Virus record (IMG/VR): IMGVR_UViG_3300021963_000421
Location: 1-32,614 of that record
Origin: a virus
Reading direction: 5' to 3' (one strand)
DNA length: 32,614 nucleotides
In this document: positions 1 to 7,633 of the stretch, one piece after another
How the letters are laid out: every line of letters begins with the position of its first letter
Position numbering within the stretch: position 1 is the first letter of the stretch
Position numbers and translations under genes: made by a program
Notes under the pieces: generated by a model
Databases searched by the model: none
What the model was told of the DNA's origin: nothing
Seen by the model: only the letters and a program-made list of their open reading frames with translations

Positions 1-92
1 GCCAGGTGCTGATGGCAAGCGGGTTTATCTCCACCATCGCAGGCACCGCAACGGCCATCAACATTCGCGCTTCAGGGCGGGAGGTTAGCTAG
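1..92 (+). CDS. C-terminal part of a small virion protein (5' part is at the right end of the window)
   Basis: The frame opening at base 3 codes 29 residues (from QVLMASGF to SGREVS) and stops at TAG 90-92. No start lies inside the window. The frame at the right end (32380-32614) ends after the first base of a codon, and bases 1-2 complete it as GGC (Gly). The joined product is 108 residues with a continuous soluble beta-type character. Its place between the tail fibres and the ejection proteins suggests a minor structural protein. The stop overlaps the GTG of the next gene (TAGTG). Function is inferred from position only. Confidence 0.8.
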   Translation, partial: QVLMASGFISTIAGTATAINIRASGREVS

Positions 93-523
93 TGAAAGCC
101 GTAGCCAAACATGACGATATGCGGCAACGCGTAGAAAAGCTACAGTTTGAGGTTTCAAAGCTGCCGCAATACGAACCGCAAACCAAACATACTTTTCACG
201 GTGGTATGTATTGCCGTGAGGTGTGGCGACCGGCTGGCGTTTTAGTTATTGGTAAAGTCCATAAAAAAGAACATTTTTACGTCATTATGTATGGCACAGT
301 ACGCATAACAACAAATGATGGCGTGCAAAGCATTACCGGACCTTGTATACTAAGTAGCACGCCGGGAACAAAACGCGCCGTTTATGCGGAAACAGATGCG
401 CTATGCGCAACTTTTCACCGCGTGGATTCTTCTACGGTTGACGACGCAGAAATGGAATTGGTAGAAGACGATCCAAATTGTATGTACCTTGCGGGGAATG
501 CTGTTAAAGGAGTTTTATCATGA
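92..523 (+). CDS. Cupin-like phage protein (143 aa)
   Basis: Starts with GTG at 92, overlapping the stop of the previous gene. GAGG at 81-84 lies seven bases upstream, which supports this start. Residues about 40-110 look like a small cupin barrel: a run of short beta strands with HKKEHFYVIMYGTVRIT in the middle, the pattern of a double-stranded beta-helix with a glycine turn. The acidic C-terminus (DDAEMELVEDDP) is probably surface exposed. Such small cupin-like proteins occur in podovirus virion clusters, but their role is unknown. Position just before the ejection proteins suggests a virion or assembly function. I see no complete metal-binding triad, so an enzyme activity is not claimed. 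Confidence 0.6.
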   Translation: MKAVAKHDDMRQRVEKLQFEVSKLPQYEPQTKHTFHGGMYCREVWRPAGVLVIGKVHKKEHFYVIMYGTVRITTNDGVQSITGPCILSSTPGTKRAVYAETDALCATFHRVDSSTVDDAEMELVEDDPNCMYLAGNAVKGVLS

Positions 524-1302
524 CTTTTTGGGTAGCGGGAGCCGTAATAGGTTCAAGTCTAATAGGTTCTATGGGGGCATCTGACGCAGCCGACACCGCA
601 GCGCAAGCATCGGGTGCGGCTTCGGATGCGTCCATCGCCGAGCAGCGCCGACAGTATGACCTTAACCGCGCTGATTACGCGCCGTACATTACGTCCGGGC
701 AAAGCGCGGTCAACCAGCTTGCTGCTGGTTTAGCGCCAGGTGGACGGTTTGCATCTGCCACACCATTTGATTTCCGATACGACCAAAACACTGACCCCGG
801 TTACGGATTTAGATTTGACCAAGGAATGCGCGGCGTGAACGCTTCAATGGCTGCTAAAGGTATGGGCCTATCCGGTGCAGGTATCAAGGGCGCAACTGAG
901 TTTGGTCAAGGCATGGGTAGCCAAGAATACAACAACGCCTTTAACCGCTACGTGACCGGCTTTAACGCCAATACGGGCGAGCGTAACCAGCTATACAACC
1001 GATATGCGGGTGTAGCTGGGACAGGTCAACAGGCGGTTAGTGGCGTTACAGCACAAGGCGCGAACATGGCGAGTAACATCGGCAACGCCTACATGACCAG
1101 CGCAGCCAACACCGGCAACGCAGCGCTGGCAGCAGCGGGTCAGCGTCAGTCTGCTTTTGGTGGCGCGGGTAACGTGTTAGGCCGGATATATGGAAACCGA
1201 GGGTTCTCAAACCCGTTTGGTGGCAACGCAGACTACAATGACTATAACGCCACGCCGTATCAAAACGATCCGATATTCGCAATGAGTCAAGGCGGGGGAT
1301 AA
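520..1302 (+). CDS. Internal virion (DNA ejection) protein, P22 gp7-like position
   Basis: A 260-residue protein rich in Gly, Ala and Asn. It begins with a hydrophobic helix (residues 3-19, FWVAGAVIGSSLIGSMG), as in proteins often annotated as phage DNA transfer protein. ATG at 520 follows a strong AAGGAG seven bases upstream and overlaps the stop of the cupin gene by four bases. The body has low-complexity helices (AADTAAQASGAAS) followed by glycine-rich turns. It is the first of three genes of rising size, matching the P22 order gp7, gp20, gp16, which are packed in the capsid and released into the cell envelope to let DNA enter. Family call rests on composition and context. Confidence 0.65.
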   Translation: MTFWVAGAVIGSSLIGSMGASDAADTAAQASGAASDASIAEQRRQYDLNRADYAPYITSGQSAVNQLAAGLAPGGRFASATPFDFRYDQNTDPGYGFRFDQGMRGVNASMAAKGMGLSGAGIKGATEFGQGMGSQEYNNAFNRYVTGFNANTGERNQLYNRYAGVAGTGQQAVSGVTAQGANMASNIGNAYMTSAANTGNAALAAAGQRQSAFGGAGNVLGRIYGNRGFSNPFGGNADYNDYNATPYQNDPIFAMSQGGG

Positions 1303-1307
1303 AAATC

Positions 1308-3098
1308 ATGGCTGAACTTAACTTTGGACTACTGAACCCGCCCGGCTCGCAGAGCATAGGCAACGCGTTTGTGCAGGGCATGGATCAAGCAGCGGCGGCT
1401 AGGGCGCAGGAGAACCAGAACGCTTTGTCTCAGTACACGTTGGCTAAAGCCAAGCGCGAAGACGAACTGACAAACCAGATGTTGGCTGGATTGAAAGGCG
1501 CAACTACAATTGAAGAGCAAGCGGCGGTGTTGCGTAGCGTTGGTAAAGTTAAGGAAGCCAACGACCTTTTGACTTCTAATTTAACGCAACAAGAACTGCG
1601 AAACAAACTTGAGCTTCACCCCATCACGCTTGCCGGTGCAAAAGTTAAATTAGCTGAAGACAAAGTTAAACAGTCCCGCAGTATGTTGGAAGGCATTAAC
1701 CCCGCCGATTCTGGCGCGGCGCAACAATACATTACTTGGCACGAAGCCAATCATGCTGACCCTGTTCTTGGCCCGTTACTTGCAGCTCGGGGCGTAACTA
1801 TGGAGCAATCCCGCGCGCGGATCAACGCCGCGTTGCAACAGCCCGGTGGTTTAGCCCAACTTATCAACGAGTCCAGATTAGGCATAGAAAAATTTGCAGA
1901 ACTGAATAGGCCGCAAAACGTGCAGCAGTCTATGGGTGGCTCTGTTCGCACCTTGTCTATACCGGGGATGGGCGGCAACGCTACGGTGGTGCCGGGTAGT
2001 GTGGGCACTGTTACTCCCGGCCCCGGCACTGTACCCGCAATAAACCAAGCAGATATTGCTAGGGCGCGTGCAGTAGATGAAGGCATACCTGTCCCCGGCG
2101 CTGCACCCGCACCAGTAACACCGACGGCTGCGCCCGCGCAGCCTGGGGCGCCGGTAACACCGGCAGCTTTCCCCCGCATCCCGCCGCCAGTGCAGGCAGG
2201 AAGAAATCAAGACGCAACAACAATAAAGCAACAAGAACTTGTTAGAGAACAAACAAGCTTAGCGGCAGCAACGCAAAAGCTGGCGTCACAAGCAGCAGCA
2301 ACAGACCCTGACATACGCGCGTTTTACGAAAGGCAAGTTAAAGTACACACAGACAATATAGCTTCTTTAAATCAAGAGTTAGGGGTTAGAACTAATAATA
2401 TGCAGGGTGCGGCTGCGGCTACGGCTGCGGCTGCGCCGGTGGTTAATGCTTTGATTGAACGGTCACCTAAAGACCAACGCGATGCTAAAGTGGTTGCATC
2501 AACCACCACGGATAGCGCGGGCAATGTGCGGCGGTTTAATAAATTTGGCGAGCAAATAGGCGAGGTAAATAAAGGCGCGGGTAAACCTAGCGCAACATAC
2601 GAAAAAACTCAAGAGTTGCGAAAACAGCTTACTCAAGATTTGGCATTAACAATTAGAGAACTTGAAAGTGCCGTCAAGCCAAAAGGTTTAATTGAACAAT
2701 CTACCGGCAGCGGCGCGGGGGCTTTAGTGGACATAGGCATGGGATTTTTTGGCTCGTCTACCGCAGGCGCTCAAGCTGCTGCGGCGCTTAAACCTATATA
2801 CGACCGCGTGCTTAAACTAGTCCCACGTTTTGAAGGCCCGCAGTCTAATAAAGATACGCAATCGTATGAAAACGCCGCTGGACAATTAGCTAACCCCGCC
2901 GTGCCAAACGAAACTAAATTAGTAGCGGCCCGAGAAATATTACGCCTCATGAAAGCCCGGCAAGCACAATTTATTAGCCGAGATATGGTGGATTTACCCA
3001 ACGAACCGGCAGGCTCAACCGTGCCGCCCACCGCACCAGTCGATATGCCATCCGCAGCCGCCGCTGAAATTGCGCGTCGTGCGGCAGCTAAGAGGTAA
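1308..3098 (+). CDS. Internal virion (DNA ejection) protein, P22 gp20-like position
   Basis: A 596-residue largely helical protein. ATG at 1308 follows GGGGGA about ten bases upstream. Residues about 15-180 are charged helices with coiled-coil character. Residues about 235-300 are a Pro/Ala/Thr-rich linker (APAPVTPTAAPAQPG). Residues about 300-370 return to helices rich in Gln and Ala, and the C-terminus is Ala/Arg-rich (AAAEIARRAAAKR). There is no enzyme motif I can recognise. The second place in the three-gene ejection block, the size and the disordered linkers fit a capsid-internal protein that must unfold to leave through the portal, as P22 gp20 does. Function inferred from order and composition. 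Confidence 0.6.
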   Translation: MAELNFGLLNPPGSQSIGNAFVQGMDQAAAARAQENQNALSQYTLAKAKREDELTNQMLAGLKGATTIEEQAAVLRSVGKVKEANDLLTSNLTQQELRNKLELHPITLAGAKVKLAEDKVKQSRSMLEGINPADSGAAQQYITWHEANHADPVLGPLLAARGVTMEQSRARINAALQQPGGLAQLINESRLGIEKFAELNRPQNVQQSMGGSVRTLSIPGMGGNATVVPGSVGTVTPGPGTVPAINQADIARARAVDEGIPVPGAAPAPVTPTAAPAQPGAPVTPAAFPRIPPPVQAGRNQDATTIKQQELVREQTSLAAATQKLASQAAATDPDIRAFYERQVKVHTDNIASLNQELGVRTNNMQGAAAATAAAAPVVNALIERSPKDQRDAKVVASTTTDSAGNVRRFNKFGEQIGEVNKGAGKPSATYEKTQELRKQLTQDLALTIRELESAVKPKGLIEQSTGSGAGALVDIGMGFFGSSTAGAQAAAALKPIYDRVLKLVPRFEGPQSNKDTQSYENAAGQLANPAVPNETKLVAAREILRLMKARQAQFISRDMVDLPNEPAGSTVPPTAPVDMPSAAAAEIARRAAAKR

Positions 3099-3100
3099 GT

Positions 3101-5479
3101 ATGCCACCTGATCTGTCTAAGGTATCTGACGCGGAATTAAAAGCTATTGTAGCTGGCGATATGTCGTCGCTATCCGACGCCACATTAGCAATGATCGCGG
3201 GGTCGGGTAAACCCCCCAAAAAAGAACGCAGTTTTACACGTAAAGCGTTTGATGTAATGGGCAACATTGGGTCGGGCGTGGTGAAAGGCGCAACGGATAT
3301 TGGCGCCACAATCCTTGCGCCCGCAGATTATGTTGCGGGTAAGATTGCGGAAAAATATGGCGAAATTCCTTTTCTTACTGGCCGTTTAGATGACCGACGG
3401 CAACAAATCACCAACTTCTTAGCCAGCCAAGACGCGGATGTTAATTCGCTATCTTATGGTGGGGGCCGCCTTTTCAGTAACGTTGCTGGCACTGCGGGTT
3501 TGGGGCCGGTACTTGGCGCGGGATTAAAATTGGTTGCGCCATCCGCCGCGCCGTTAGCCGCGTCTATCAGCGCCGGCGGGTTTATACCCAAGTCCTTAAC
3601 CGCCACCGAACGTATAGCGGCAGGTTTGCCTGCGGCTACTATTCTTGAAAAGGCCACTAGGTTTGGCACTCGCGCTGCGGGTGGCGCGGTAGCCGGTGGG
3701 GCGGGCGCATTAGCAATCAACCCATCAGAAACGGGTACCGGCTCCGTTGTAGGCGCGTTAGTGCCTACCGTGGGCGCGGGTCTTGTATCGGAATTGGCGA
3801 AGAAATCAGGTTTTCTTTGGGACGCTATAACGGGAAAATTAGGCCCGGTAAAAGCCGCCGAAATAGCTAAGCAAGTAGCGGCGGGTGACGTTGCAGCTAT
3901 TCGCGCAGCTAGCGCTATTGCCGACCCGAGCCTTACCGCAGGGCAAGCTGCGGCGGGCGTTAATAATACCGCGTGGGCCGCGTTGGACGCATTGACTCGT
4001 AAACAAAACACGGGCGGTGTGTTTACTAAAAAAATTGACGCCAAAATCGCTAACAATGAAGCAACGCTAGATAGGTTAGCTGGCGGCCCCACCGCGCTGG
4101 AATCAAATATAGCGCGGGATCAGACTAAGGCCTCACTTAATACCCTTACCACGCCTATGCGTGAGGCGCCGCTTGAACGCGCCGGCGTGGCGGGCAAAGC
4201 AGTGCCTTTCTTGCAGCAAGTAGCCGCCAAAGGTGAAGCCGGGGCTACAAGCGCGGTTGCCGATGTGCGCCGGTTTACGGGTTTGATTGAACCCGCCGAT
4301 GATTGGGCGCGTACTTGGGCGCCTAGCGCCATGGCAGATGTTGATGCAGCAGGAAAATTTATACGCGGTGGCGATGTGCGTTTGTTAGGCATACCAAGAC
4401 AACCGCAAGCATCTACATACCCCGGCCAGTTAGCCGTGCGGGCTGAAGGCGCGGCTACCACGGCGGCTGAAGAATCATTGAAACTGGGTGCTATTGCACG
4501 CAACGCCAAAACAGCAATAGCTGACTTGGAAGCACAAGGACTGAAACCGCTTAAACCGGACAGCATTATAGCGTCTATAAAGTCTAAACTTACTGACCCA
4601 AGCATTGCGCTAAACGCCAATCTTGCGCCCGCGCTAAAACGGGTTACAGACATGTTGGGCGACTGGACTAACAAGTTTGGGGTTATCACACCTGAAGCAC
4701 TGTACGCCATACGTAAAAACGGCATTGCTGGCGTTATTCAGGATTTGCACCCTACCGCCACGCCAGACCAACGCCGCGCTTTTGCTCAAGCGGTTATGAC
4801 CGAAGTGCGCCCGTTGATTGATGACGCTATAGAAGCAGCGGGTGGCGCGGGCTGGAAAGCATACCTAAAAACTTTTGAGCAAGGTATGCAAGGTGTCGAA
4901 CAAAAACGAATGGCTGACGTAGCACGACAGCTATACAAGTCCGGCGACAAGCAAGGGTTCATAGACTTGGTCAAAGGTAGCAACGACAAGGCGTTGGGTA
5001 TAGTAGAAGATGTTTTTGGCCCCGGCAAAGTTAATTTTGTGCAGCTTATGGGCGGGCAACGGCCTAAAAGTCCCGCGTTGGAATATATGCGGATAGCCGA
5101 AGAAACCGCAAGAGACCTTAATTTGGCTAAACGCGCGGAAGAAGGCGGCGCGGAATTAGCCAAAATTATAGACCGCAACGCGTTAAAATTTAATTTTCCG
5201 CCGTCACTTAGCACTAAAATTGCCGTCGCGCGGCAGGGCATGAAAGAATTTGAAGGCAAGATAAACCGCGCCGCTATCGACGCATTGGAAAAAGGTATGC
5301 GTTCCGGTGCAAGTGCTAACGAAATGTTGGCTATGGTGCCCGCCGCCGAACGGGGAAAAGTGCTTAAAATTATGACTAATAGCGCCACATGGAGTCCGCT
5401 GCTAACAACGGGCGCTAGACAAGGCATGGTTAACCGACTAGCGCCGCAAGACAACCAAAACAGACTGGCGGCACCTTAA
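3101..5479 (+). CDS. Large internal virion (DNA ejection) protein, P22 gp16-like position
   Basis: A 792-residue protein. ATG at 3101 is preceded by GAGG five bases upstream and starts two bases after the previous stop. The N-terminus has short helices (LSKVSDAELKAIVAGDM), then residues about 120-240 are rich in Gly and Ala with several hydrophobic helices (AGGAVAGGAGALAINP, VVGALVPTVGAGLVSEL) that could insert in a membrane. The rest is long amphipathic helices. No lytic transglycosylase motif (Glu in an ES-type context) was found, unlike some podovirus ejection proteins. It is third and largest of the ejection block, matching P22 gp16. Function is inferred. Confidence 0.6.
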   Translation: MPPDLSKVSDAELKAIVAGDMSSLSDATLAMIAGSGKPPKKERSFTRKAFDVMGNIGSGVVKGATDIGATILAPADYVAGKIAEKYGEIPFLTGRLDDRRQQITNFLASQDADVNSLSYGGGRLFSNVAGTAGLGPVLGAGLKLVAPSAAPLAASISAGGFIPKSLTATERIAAGLPAATILEKATRFGTRAAGGAVAGGAGALAINPSETGTGSVVGALVPTVGAGLVSELAKKSGFLWDAITGKLGPVKAAEIAKQVAAGDVAAIRAASAIADPSLTAGQAAAGVNNTAWAALDALTRKQNTGGVFTKKIDAKIANNEATLDRLAGGPTALESNIARDQTKASLNTLTTPMREAPLERAGVAGKAVPFLQQVAAKGEAGATSAVADVRRFTGLIEPADDWARTWAPSAMADVDAAGKFIRGGDVRLLGIPRQPQASTYPGQLAVRAEGAATTAAEESLKLGAIARNAKTAIADLEAQGLKPLKPDSIIASIKSKLTDPSIALNANLAPALKRVTDMLGDWTNKFGVITPEALYAIRKNGIAGVIQDLHPTATPDQRRAFAQAVMTEVRPLIDDAIEAAGGAGWKAYLKTFEQGMQGVEQKRMADVARQLYKSGDKQGFIDLVKGSNDKALGIVEDVFGPGKVNFVQLMGGQRPKSPALEYMRIAEETARDLNLAKRAEEGGAELAKIIDRNALKFNFPPSLSTKIAVARQGMKEFEGKINRAAIDALEKGMRSGASANEMLAMVPAAERGKVLKIMTNSATWSPLLTTGARQGMVNRLAPQDNQNRLAAP

Positions 5480-5643
5480 TGGCGACTACCAACGAGCTGG
5501 ACGTTCGTCTGACCTCGCACGAAGCCGTGTGCGAGCTGCGCTACGACACTATCAGTGCCAGGTTAAAGCGCATCGAGCATATCGGTATCACTGTTGCCGG
5601 GTTCATCATTGCCTTACTTCTCCACATTGCCCTGAAAGGCTAG
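5479..5643 (+). CDS. Small membrane protein, XhlA/holin-accessory-like (54 aa)
   Basis: ATG at 5479 overlaps the stop of the previous gene (TAATG). Residues 1-34 are a charged amphipathic helix with regular Leu/Ile spacing (RYDTISARLKRIEHIG). Residues 35-52 form one membrane helix (ITVAGFIIALLLHIAL) and the C-terminus is short and basic. This one-helix layout, with a coiled region before a C-terminal membrane anchor, resembles the haemolysin XhlA family, which is found with holins in many phages. Location at the head of the lysis genes agrees. It could be a holin partner or antiholin; sequence alone does not decide. Confidence 0.6.
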   Translation: MATTNELDVRLTSHEAVCELRYDTISARLKRIEHIGITVAGFIIALLLHIALKG

Positions 5644-5645
5644 AC

Positions 5646-6167
5646 ATGAAACAGCTGCTCCTCCTCGCTCTAATGCCGATTAGTGTGTCTGCTGCTGACC
5701 TGATGATGTGCAACGGCGAATACGCGCTGTGTGCTGCGTCAGGCTCCACGCCTACGGGCAAGACAATAACGGTCAAAGGTAAAGTGTTTCAAGAGGGCAT
5801 GGCAGTCTGTCCCGTCCTGACGGGACGCAGCGTAGCAAACGGTGCATTGATGAATAACTCCTGCGATGCCCCTGCCGGTAAAGTGTGGAGCCTTTTTAGT
5901 ACTGTTAGCGAAGCGCCACAAGCGCCGAGCTGGGCAGTTGCGCCGCTGGTAAGTCGATCATTCACTCTCGGCAAAGATTCGGGTATGTCAAACCAGTGGT
6001 CATTCCTTTGCGATAAGCAAGCGAAGAAAACCAACGGGGTTACATTGGCATCCTGCTACGGCCCGATAAACGAATCACCGGCTACTAACGGGCATATCAA
6101 GCCGGGTGCAAAGATCATTACTGACGCGCCGGTAGGAGTGCTTAACCCGGTAGGAGGGAATTTCTAA
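5646..6167 (+). CDS. Secreted cysteine-containing phage protein of unknown function (173 aa)
   Basis: ATG at 5646 starts a clear Sec signal peptide, MKQLLLLALMPISVSA, with a signal-peptidase-I site before ADLMM. An open frame continues upstream, but only this start gives the signal peptide. The mature part is about 157 residues with six cysteines (after CNGEYALC, CPVL, NNSC, FLCDK, SCYGP), suggesting disulfide bonds in the periplasm. The repeated small beta segments and Pro/Gly content fit a compact secreted domain. It lies between the XhlA-like gene and the holin, so a role in lysis timing, envelope protection or superinfection exclusion is possible. No lipobox or spanin feature is visible. 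I recall similar unnamed proteins in environmental phages. Confidence 0.6.
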   Translation: MKQLLLLALMPISVSAADLMMCNGEYALCAASGSTPTGKTITVKGKVFQEGMAVCPVLTGRSVANGALMNNSCDAPAGKVWSLFSTVSEAPQAPSWAVAPLVSRSFTLGKDSGMSNQWSFLCDKQAKKTNGVTLASCYGPINESPATNGHIKPGAKIITDAPVGVLNPVGGNF

Positions 6168-6328
6168 TGGGCTGGTTAAAAGCAAGGTTTGGCGAGGCAT
6201 CTACGCTCGCTGGGTTGGGGGTTGTAATGATGGTAGCGTCTGCAATTGCGCCGCCGCAATATCAATTACTGATTCAAGGGCTGGCAGCGGCGCTGGGTAT
6301 CGGCGGGGTGGTGCGTCCTGAAAAATAA
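6167..6328 (+). CDS. Holin, two membrane segments (53 aa)
   Basis: ATG at 6167 overlaps the previous stop (TAATG). The protein starts MGWLKARFGEAST, a short amphipathic N-terminus, then has two hydrophobic stretches at about residues 13-28 (TLAGLGVVMMVASAIA) and 33-49 (QLLIQGLAAALGIGGVV) separated by the turn PPQY, and ends with RPEK. This two-helix hairpin just before an endolysin gene is the usual plan of small phage holins, which form lesions in the inner membrane so the endolysin can reach the cell wall. Its last 11 bases overlap the likely start of the endolysin gene, so the two are translationally linked. Confidence 0.75.
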   Translation: MGWLKARFGEASTLAGLGVVMMVASAIAPPQYQLLIQGLAAALGIGGVVRPEK

Positions 6329-6830
6329 CTTTGAAAAATCGCTGGAGCTAGTCTTGCAGCACGAAGGGAATTACGTCCACCACGCTTTAGACCCCGGTGG
6401 CAGGACGAATCTCGGCGTTACACAACGCGTGTGGGAGGATTATGTCGGACACTCAGTTGACGAGCAGGCAATGCGACAGCTCACGAAAGAAATGGTGGCT
6501 CCGCTCTACCGCAAGCAATATTGGAATGTTTGCCATTGCGACGATCTGCCTGCTGGGGTTGATTATCTTGCCTTTGATTTTTCTGTTAATGCTGGTGCTT
6601 TCCGCAGTATTAAAACTCTTCAACGTGCATTAAACATAACTGCCGATGGTGTCATTGGCCCCGTAACTTTAAAAGCTATTCAAGATGCAAATGCAGAAGA
6701 ATTTATCAACAATTTTACAAACGCTAAAGAAGTGTTTTATCGCAACCTATCTAACTTTCCGACTTTTGGCAGAGGTTGGCTTAATCGCGTTGCAGAAAGC
6801 AAGAGAATTGCCGAGGAAATGTTAGAGTAA
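6318..6830 (+). CDS. Endolysin: GH108-type lysozyme with C-terminal peptidoglycan-binding domain
   Basis: Cleaves the glycan strands of peptidoglycan at lysis. From a CTG start the product is 170 residues, the normal family size. The catalytic region is residues 5-90: the helix FEKSLELVLQHEG holds the expected catalytic Glu16, followed by DPGGRTNLGVT. Residues about 90-170 match the PG_binding_3 type domain (FDFSVNAG, LQRAL, DGVIGPVTL). No ATG or GTG exists in frame after the upstream stop at 6270-6272. Choices are CTG 6318, which keeps the conserved N-terminal helix, or TTG 6354, which has GGAG six bases upstream but leaves only three residues before the Glu. I prefer 6318 on domain grounds. 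A second frame is nested inside (6442-6633). Confidence 0.8.
   Translation: MKNNFEKSLELVLQHEGNYVHHALDPGGRTNLGVTQRVWEDYVGHSVDEQAMRQLTKEMVAPLYRKQYWNVCHCDDLPAGVDYLAFDFSVNAGAFRSIKTLQRALNITADGVIGPVTLKAIQDANAEEFINNFTNAKEVFYRNLSNFPTFGRGWLNRVAESKRIAEEMLE
6442..6633 (+). CDS. Possible nested membrane peptide inside the endolysin gene (63 aa)
   Basis: Lies in the +1 frame relative to the endolysin. ATG 6442 is preceded by GGGAGG (6433-6438), although the three-base spacing is short. Residues 1-26 are polar and basic (SSRKKWWLRS); residues 27-60 are strongly hydrophobic (IGMFAIATICLLGLIILPLI, then FLLMLVLSAVLKLF) with a Pro in the middle and an LS pair near the end. The plan of a basic N-terminus plus hydrophobic C-terminus is that of small lysis or antiholin peptides. 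Caution: T-rich codons of the conserved endolysin segment LAFDFSVNAG would by themselves give a hydrophobic +1 frame, so it may be a chance frame. Confidence 0.35.
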   Translation: MSDTQLTSRQCDSSRKKWWLRSTASNIGMFAIATICLLGLIILPLIFLLMLVLSAVLKLFNVH

Positions 6831-6831
6831 T

Positions 6832-7005
6832 TTATAGGACTGTAAATACTGCGAAGGTTTTATAACTATCTTGTTTTGCTTTTCTGAAATACCACCAGAC
6901 CAACTTTCTGTATCGTGCTTTCCACTGCGACTCGGTAAGAACTTTTTTGTATACGCTTTGGCGCTTTCTTATCGGCGCGGTTGACATCAGTCTGACGATT
7001 CTCAT
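6832..7005 (-). CDS. Small basic protein of unknown function (57 aa)
   Basis: Last gene of the leftward early operon. ATG at 7005 overlaps the stop of the gene before it (ATGA), and GGAG lies nine bases upstream. The product is very basic and aromatic (RKRQSVYKKVL, ARYRKLVWWYFRKAK), which suggests nucleic acid or membrane-surface binding. It ends one base from the end of the convergent endolysin gene. No family recognised. Confidence 0.6.
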   Translation of the reverse strand: MRIVRLMSTAPIRKRQSVYKKVLTESQWKARYRKLVWWYFRKAKQDSYKTFAVFTVL

Positions 7006-7196
7006 TTTAAGCACTCCTTCATCGCGGCGGTCAAACGCTCAATTCGCTGCTTGTTGTAAAGCACCATGCTTTCTGCGTAATCCCGCGCGGTTTCTGCTAA
7101 CAGCAAATCCCGCCTCGCCGCGTCCAATTCCCTCGCCATCAGTTCTTCGCAAGTCGCGGGGGTATACAGATGCCTAATCCATTCTAAGAATTTCAT
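7002..7196 (-). CDS. Small coiled-coil phage protein (64 aa)
   Basis: ATG at 7196 follows AGGAG with a five-base spacer, which decides this start over the in-frame Met further upstream. The N-terminus MKFLEWIRHLYTP may sit on a membrane surface. Residues 15-64 are one long charged helix (LDAARRDLLLAETARDYAES, then RIERLTAAMKECLK). I recall this plan (short aromatic N-terminus, helix ending in RIxRL) in many unnamed proteins of phages of proteobacteria. No function known. Overlaps the next gene by four bases. Confidence 0.65.
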   Translation of the reverse strand: MKFLEWIRHLYTPATCEELMARELDAARRDLLLAETARDYAESMVLYNKQRIERLTAAMKECLK

Positions 7197-7197
7197 T

Positions 7198-7344
7198 TTA
7201 TCTCCTAAGAATTTCAATCACTGACCAAGCCATCCCGCCAATGACCGCGAGCAAACTGATTGCCACTGCTTTCAACAAGTCTTTCAAAAAATCTTCGATA
7301 TTTGCCCCCGGCGCATCACCAGTTTCTTTAATTCGACTGTTCAT
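7198..7344 (-). CDS. Small membrane protein (48 aa)
   Basis: ATG at 7344 has GGAG seven bases upstream; the stop TAA is at 7198-7200. Sequence starts MNSRIKETGDAPGANIEDFL and then has one membrane helix (residues 25-43, KAVAISLLAVIGGMAWSVI) and a basic end. The stop lies one base before the start of the next gene. Its opening, MN-x-RI, resembles the two genes just upstream. Unknown function. Confidence 0.6.
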   Translation of the reverse strand: MNSRIKETGDAPGANIEDFLKDLLKAVAISLLAVIGGMAWSVIEILRR

Positions 7345-7369
7345 TTACATACTCCATATCGATTTTCCA

Positions 7370-7633
7370 TCATTCACTTCTTCTGATTGCATCAGCGCAT
7401 AACGTGCTGAGTGCAGACCTCCGGCTATCTGCCATTTCTTCGCACACTTTTGCGCACCGTTCACGCTCTTTTGCCACCGCTTCGGCAAGCGCGGCCTCAG
7501 CTTTTTCTGCGCGTTTCATTTCCGCGAGGAAAAGATGACGAACGAAAGCGAAGGCAAAGTGTTCGTCATCGCGGGCTGGCTCGCCACGCAGACGCAATAT
7601 TTCCGCAGCAAGTTCTTGAATTCGGTCGTTCAT
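7370..7633 (-). CDS. Small helical phage protein (87 aa)
   Basis: ATG at 7633 overlaps the preceding stop (ATGA). The product is almost all helix with coiled-coil heptads (EMKRAEKAEAALAEAVAKER) and ends with a Cys/Ser-containing segment (CAKVCEEMADSRRSAL). Proteins with this ERERCAKVCE pattern are common in early regions of phages and have no known function. The opening MNDRIQELAAEIL is like that of the 63-residue neighbour (MNKRIKKLARDAGL), suggesting related or shuffled N-termini. Confidence 0.65.
   Translation of the reverse strand: MNDRIQELAAEILRLRGEPARDDEHFAFAFVRHLFLAEMKRAEKAEAALAEAVAKERERCAKVCEEMADSRRSALSTLCADAIRRSE

Noticed and set aside
3454-4092. Long open frame on the minus strand (212 codons) in the large ejection gene
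   Set aside because: Mirrors the Ala/Gly codons of the plus-strand gene; low-complexity product, no ribosome site, no overlap logic.
4120-5454. Two more long minus-strand frames in the same gene
   Set aside because: Shadow frames caused by GC-rich third positions of the coding strand.
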